Part shown: piece by piece, positions 6,199 through 6,734 of the stretch
Numbering within the stretch: the stretch's first letter is position 1
Layout of the letters: each line of letters begins with the position of its first letter
Assembly: GCA_019308645.1 (NCBI GenBank)
Contig: JAFDHR010000218.1
Location: forward strand, 1 to 6,734
Direction of reading: 5' to 3'
Source of the DNA: Deltaproteobacteria bacterium
GTDB taxonomy: Bacteria > Desulfobacterota > DSM-4660 > Desulfatiglandales > B25-G16
Length of the DNA: 6,734 nt
Translations under genes and position numbers: made by a program
Notes under the pieces: generated by a model
What the model was told of the DNA's origin: nothing
Databases searched by the model: none
Seen by the model: only the letters and a program-made list of their open reading frames with translations

Positions 6199-6734
6199 AT
6201 GAAACAAATCTTTTTGAAGTTACTTAAGTTAGCTCTCATCATCGCAGTACTTCTCCTGGGCATTGTTCTGGCCATTGGTATTATTTTAACCCTTGATTGG
6301 CCATGGTGGGTGGGATTCTTCATATTAGCAGGCTCTTTAGGGCTATTGCTCGGTATTATCTTTCTTAGGAAGGTTTGGGGGAGACGTCGTGAACAGCGCT
6401 TTGTTCAGCAGGTTATTGAGCAGGATGATGCCCGACTGAGAACCTTGGGAGGGAAAGAAAAGGAGCGCTCAAAAGAACTTCAGGATCGTTGGAAAGAGGC
6501 TATGGAGGCGCTGAGGCGTTCTCACCTTAAGAAACTCGGGAATCCGCTTTATGTGCTTCCTTGGTATATGGTGATTGGGGAGAGTGGCTCGGGCAAGACC
6601 ACGGCGATTGAGAGCGCCCGTCTCTCTTCGCCTTTTGCGGAGTTTACCCGAACTTCGGGTGTTTCAGGGACACCCAATTGCGATTGGTGGTTTTTTGAAC
6701 AAGCAATTATTATTGACACAGCTGGAAGGTATGC
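6199..6734 (+). CDS. tssM: T6SS inner-membrane ATPase-like protein TssM (IcmF), 5' part
   Basis: TssM spans the inner membrane and periplasm to bind TssJ and forms the core of the membrane complex. Only the first 178 codons lie in the window; the gene runs off the right edge. Two hydrophobic segments, about 9-31 and 37-56, separated by DWPWW, are the N-terminal transmembrane hairpin. A charged, helical cytoplasmic linker (60-112) follows. The NTPase domain then begins with LYVLPWYMVIGESGSGKTT (117-135), a complete Walker A motif, and continues with GTPNCDWWFFEQAIIIDTAGRY (157-178). NCDWWF and DTAGR are family hallmarks, and the lysine and threonine needed for nucleotide binding are present, unlike in some TssM proteins. 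The stop of tssL and this ATG abut as TAAATG with no good ribosome binding site, which points to translational coupling. Confidence 0.96.
   Translation, partial: MKQIFLKLLKLALIIAVLLLGIVLAIGIILTLDWPWWVGFFILAGSLGLLLGIIFLRKVWGRRREQRFVQQVIEQDDARLRTLGGKEKERSKELQDRWKEAMEALRRSHLKKLGNPLYVLPWYMVIGESGSGKTTAIESARLSSPFAEFTRTSGVSGTPNCDWWFFEQAIIIDTAGRY

Noticed and set aside
6045..6227. Frame of 60 codons across the tssL-tssM junction
   Set aside because: It lies entirely over the well-supported tssL transmembrane region and tssM start in another frame.

Overview
The window carries the start of a type VI secretion system (T6SS) gene cluster, all on the + strand, from a Gram-negative bacterium. The outer-membrane lipoprotein TssJ is followed by the baseplate protein TssK, the inner-membrane protein TssL and the first 178 residues of TssM (IcmF). 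The order tssJ-tssK-tssL-tssM and the signature motifs (WHQGLFLQPQHFQ in TssK, AWVDEAIL in TssL, GESGSGKTT and NCDWWF in TssM) make these four calls firm. Base composition is moderate, and accessory genes sit in front of the core. This is compatible with a deltaproteobacterium (Desulfobacterota), but that placement is inference and nothing in the window proves it.

Layout: 1-766 has no gene I can support. It holds two related TGTCCAA hairpins that bound a stretch of about 270 bases, weak promoter-like matches, a small palindrome and an orphan Shine-Dalgarno sequence. From 767 on, seven genes are packed head to tail with gaps of 0-10 bases and one 16-base overlap (40 bases if a TTG start is used), so they probably form one operon. 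The first two encode proteins I cannot assign to a named family. One is a cysteine-rich protein with zinc-ribbon-like CxxC pairs. The other is a protein whose acidic C-terminal half repeats an E-T-[VIL]-[IV]-[LV] motif. The third, directly before tssJ, looks like the C-terminal domain of the T6SS FHA protein TagH/Fha1 but has no FHA domain.

How they may work together: TssJ, TssL and TssM build the trans-envelope membrane complex, and TssK links it to the baseplate. The three upstream genes occupy the place where other T6SS clusters keep FHA-type post-translational control. I infer that they form an accessory or regulatory module: repeated threonine motifs that could be phosphorylated and bound by FHA domains, a zinc-binding partner, and an FHA-less TagH-like protein. 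The first two genes overlap in different frames, and the overlap contains a T_TTT_TTG heptamer. A -1 frameshift there, or a one-base homopolymer indel, would fuse them into one protein of about 692 residues. This accessory module is the most novel part of the window.
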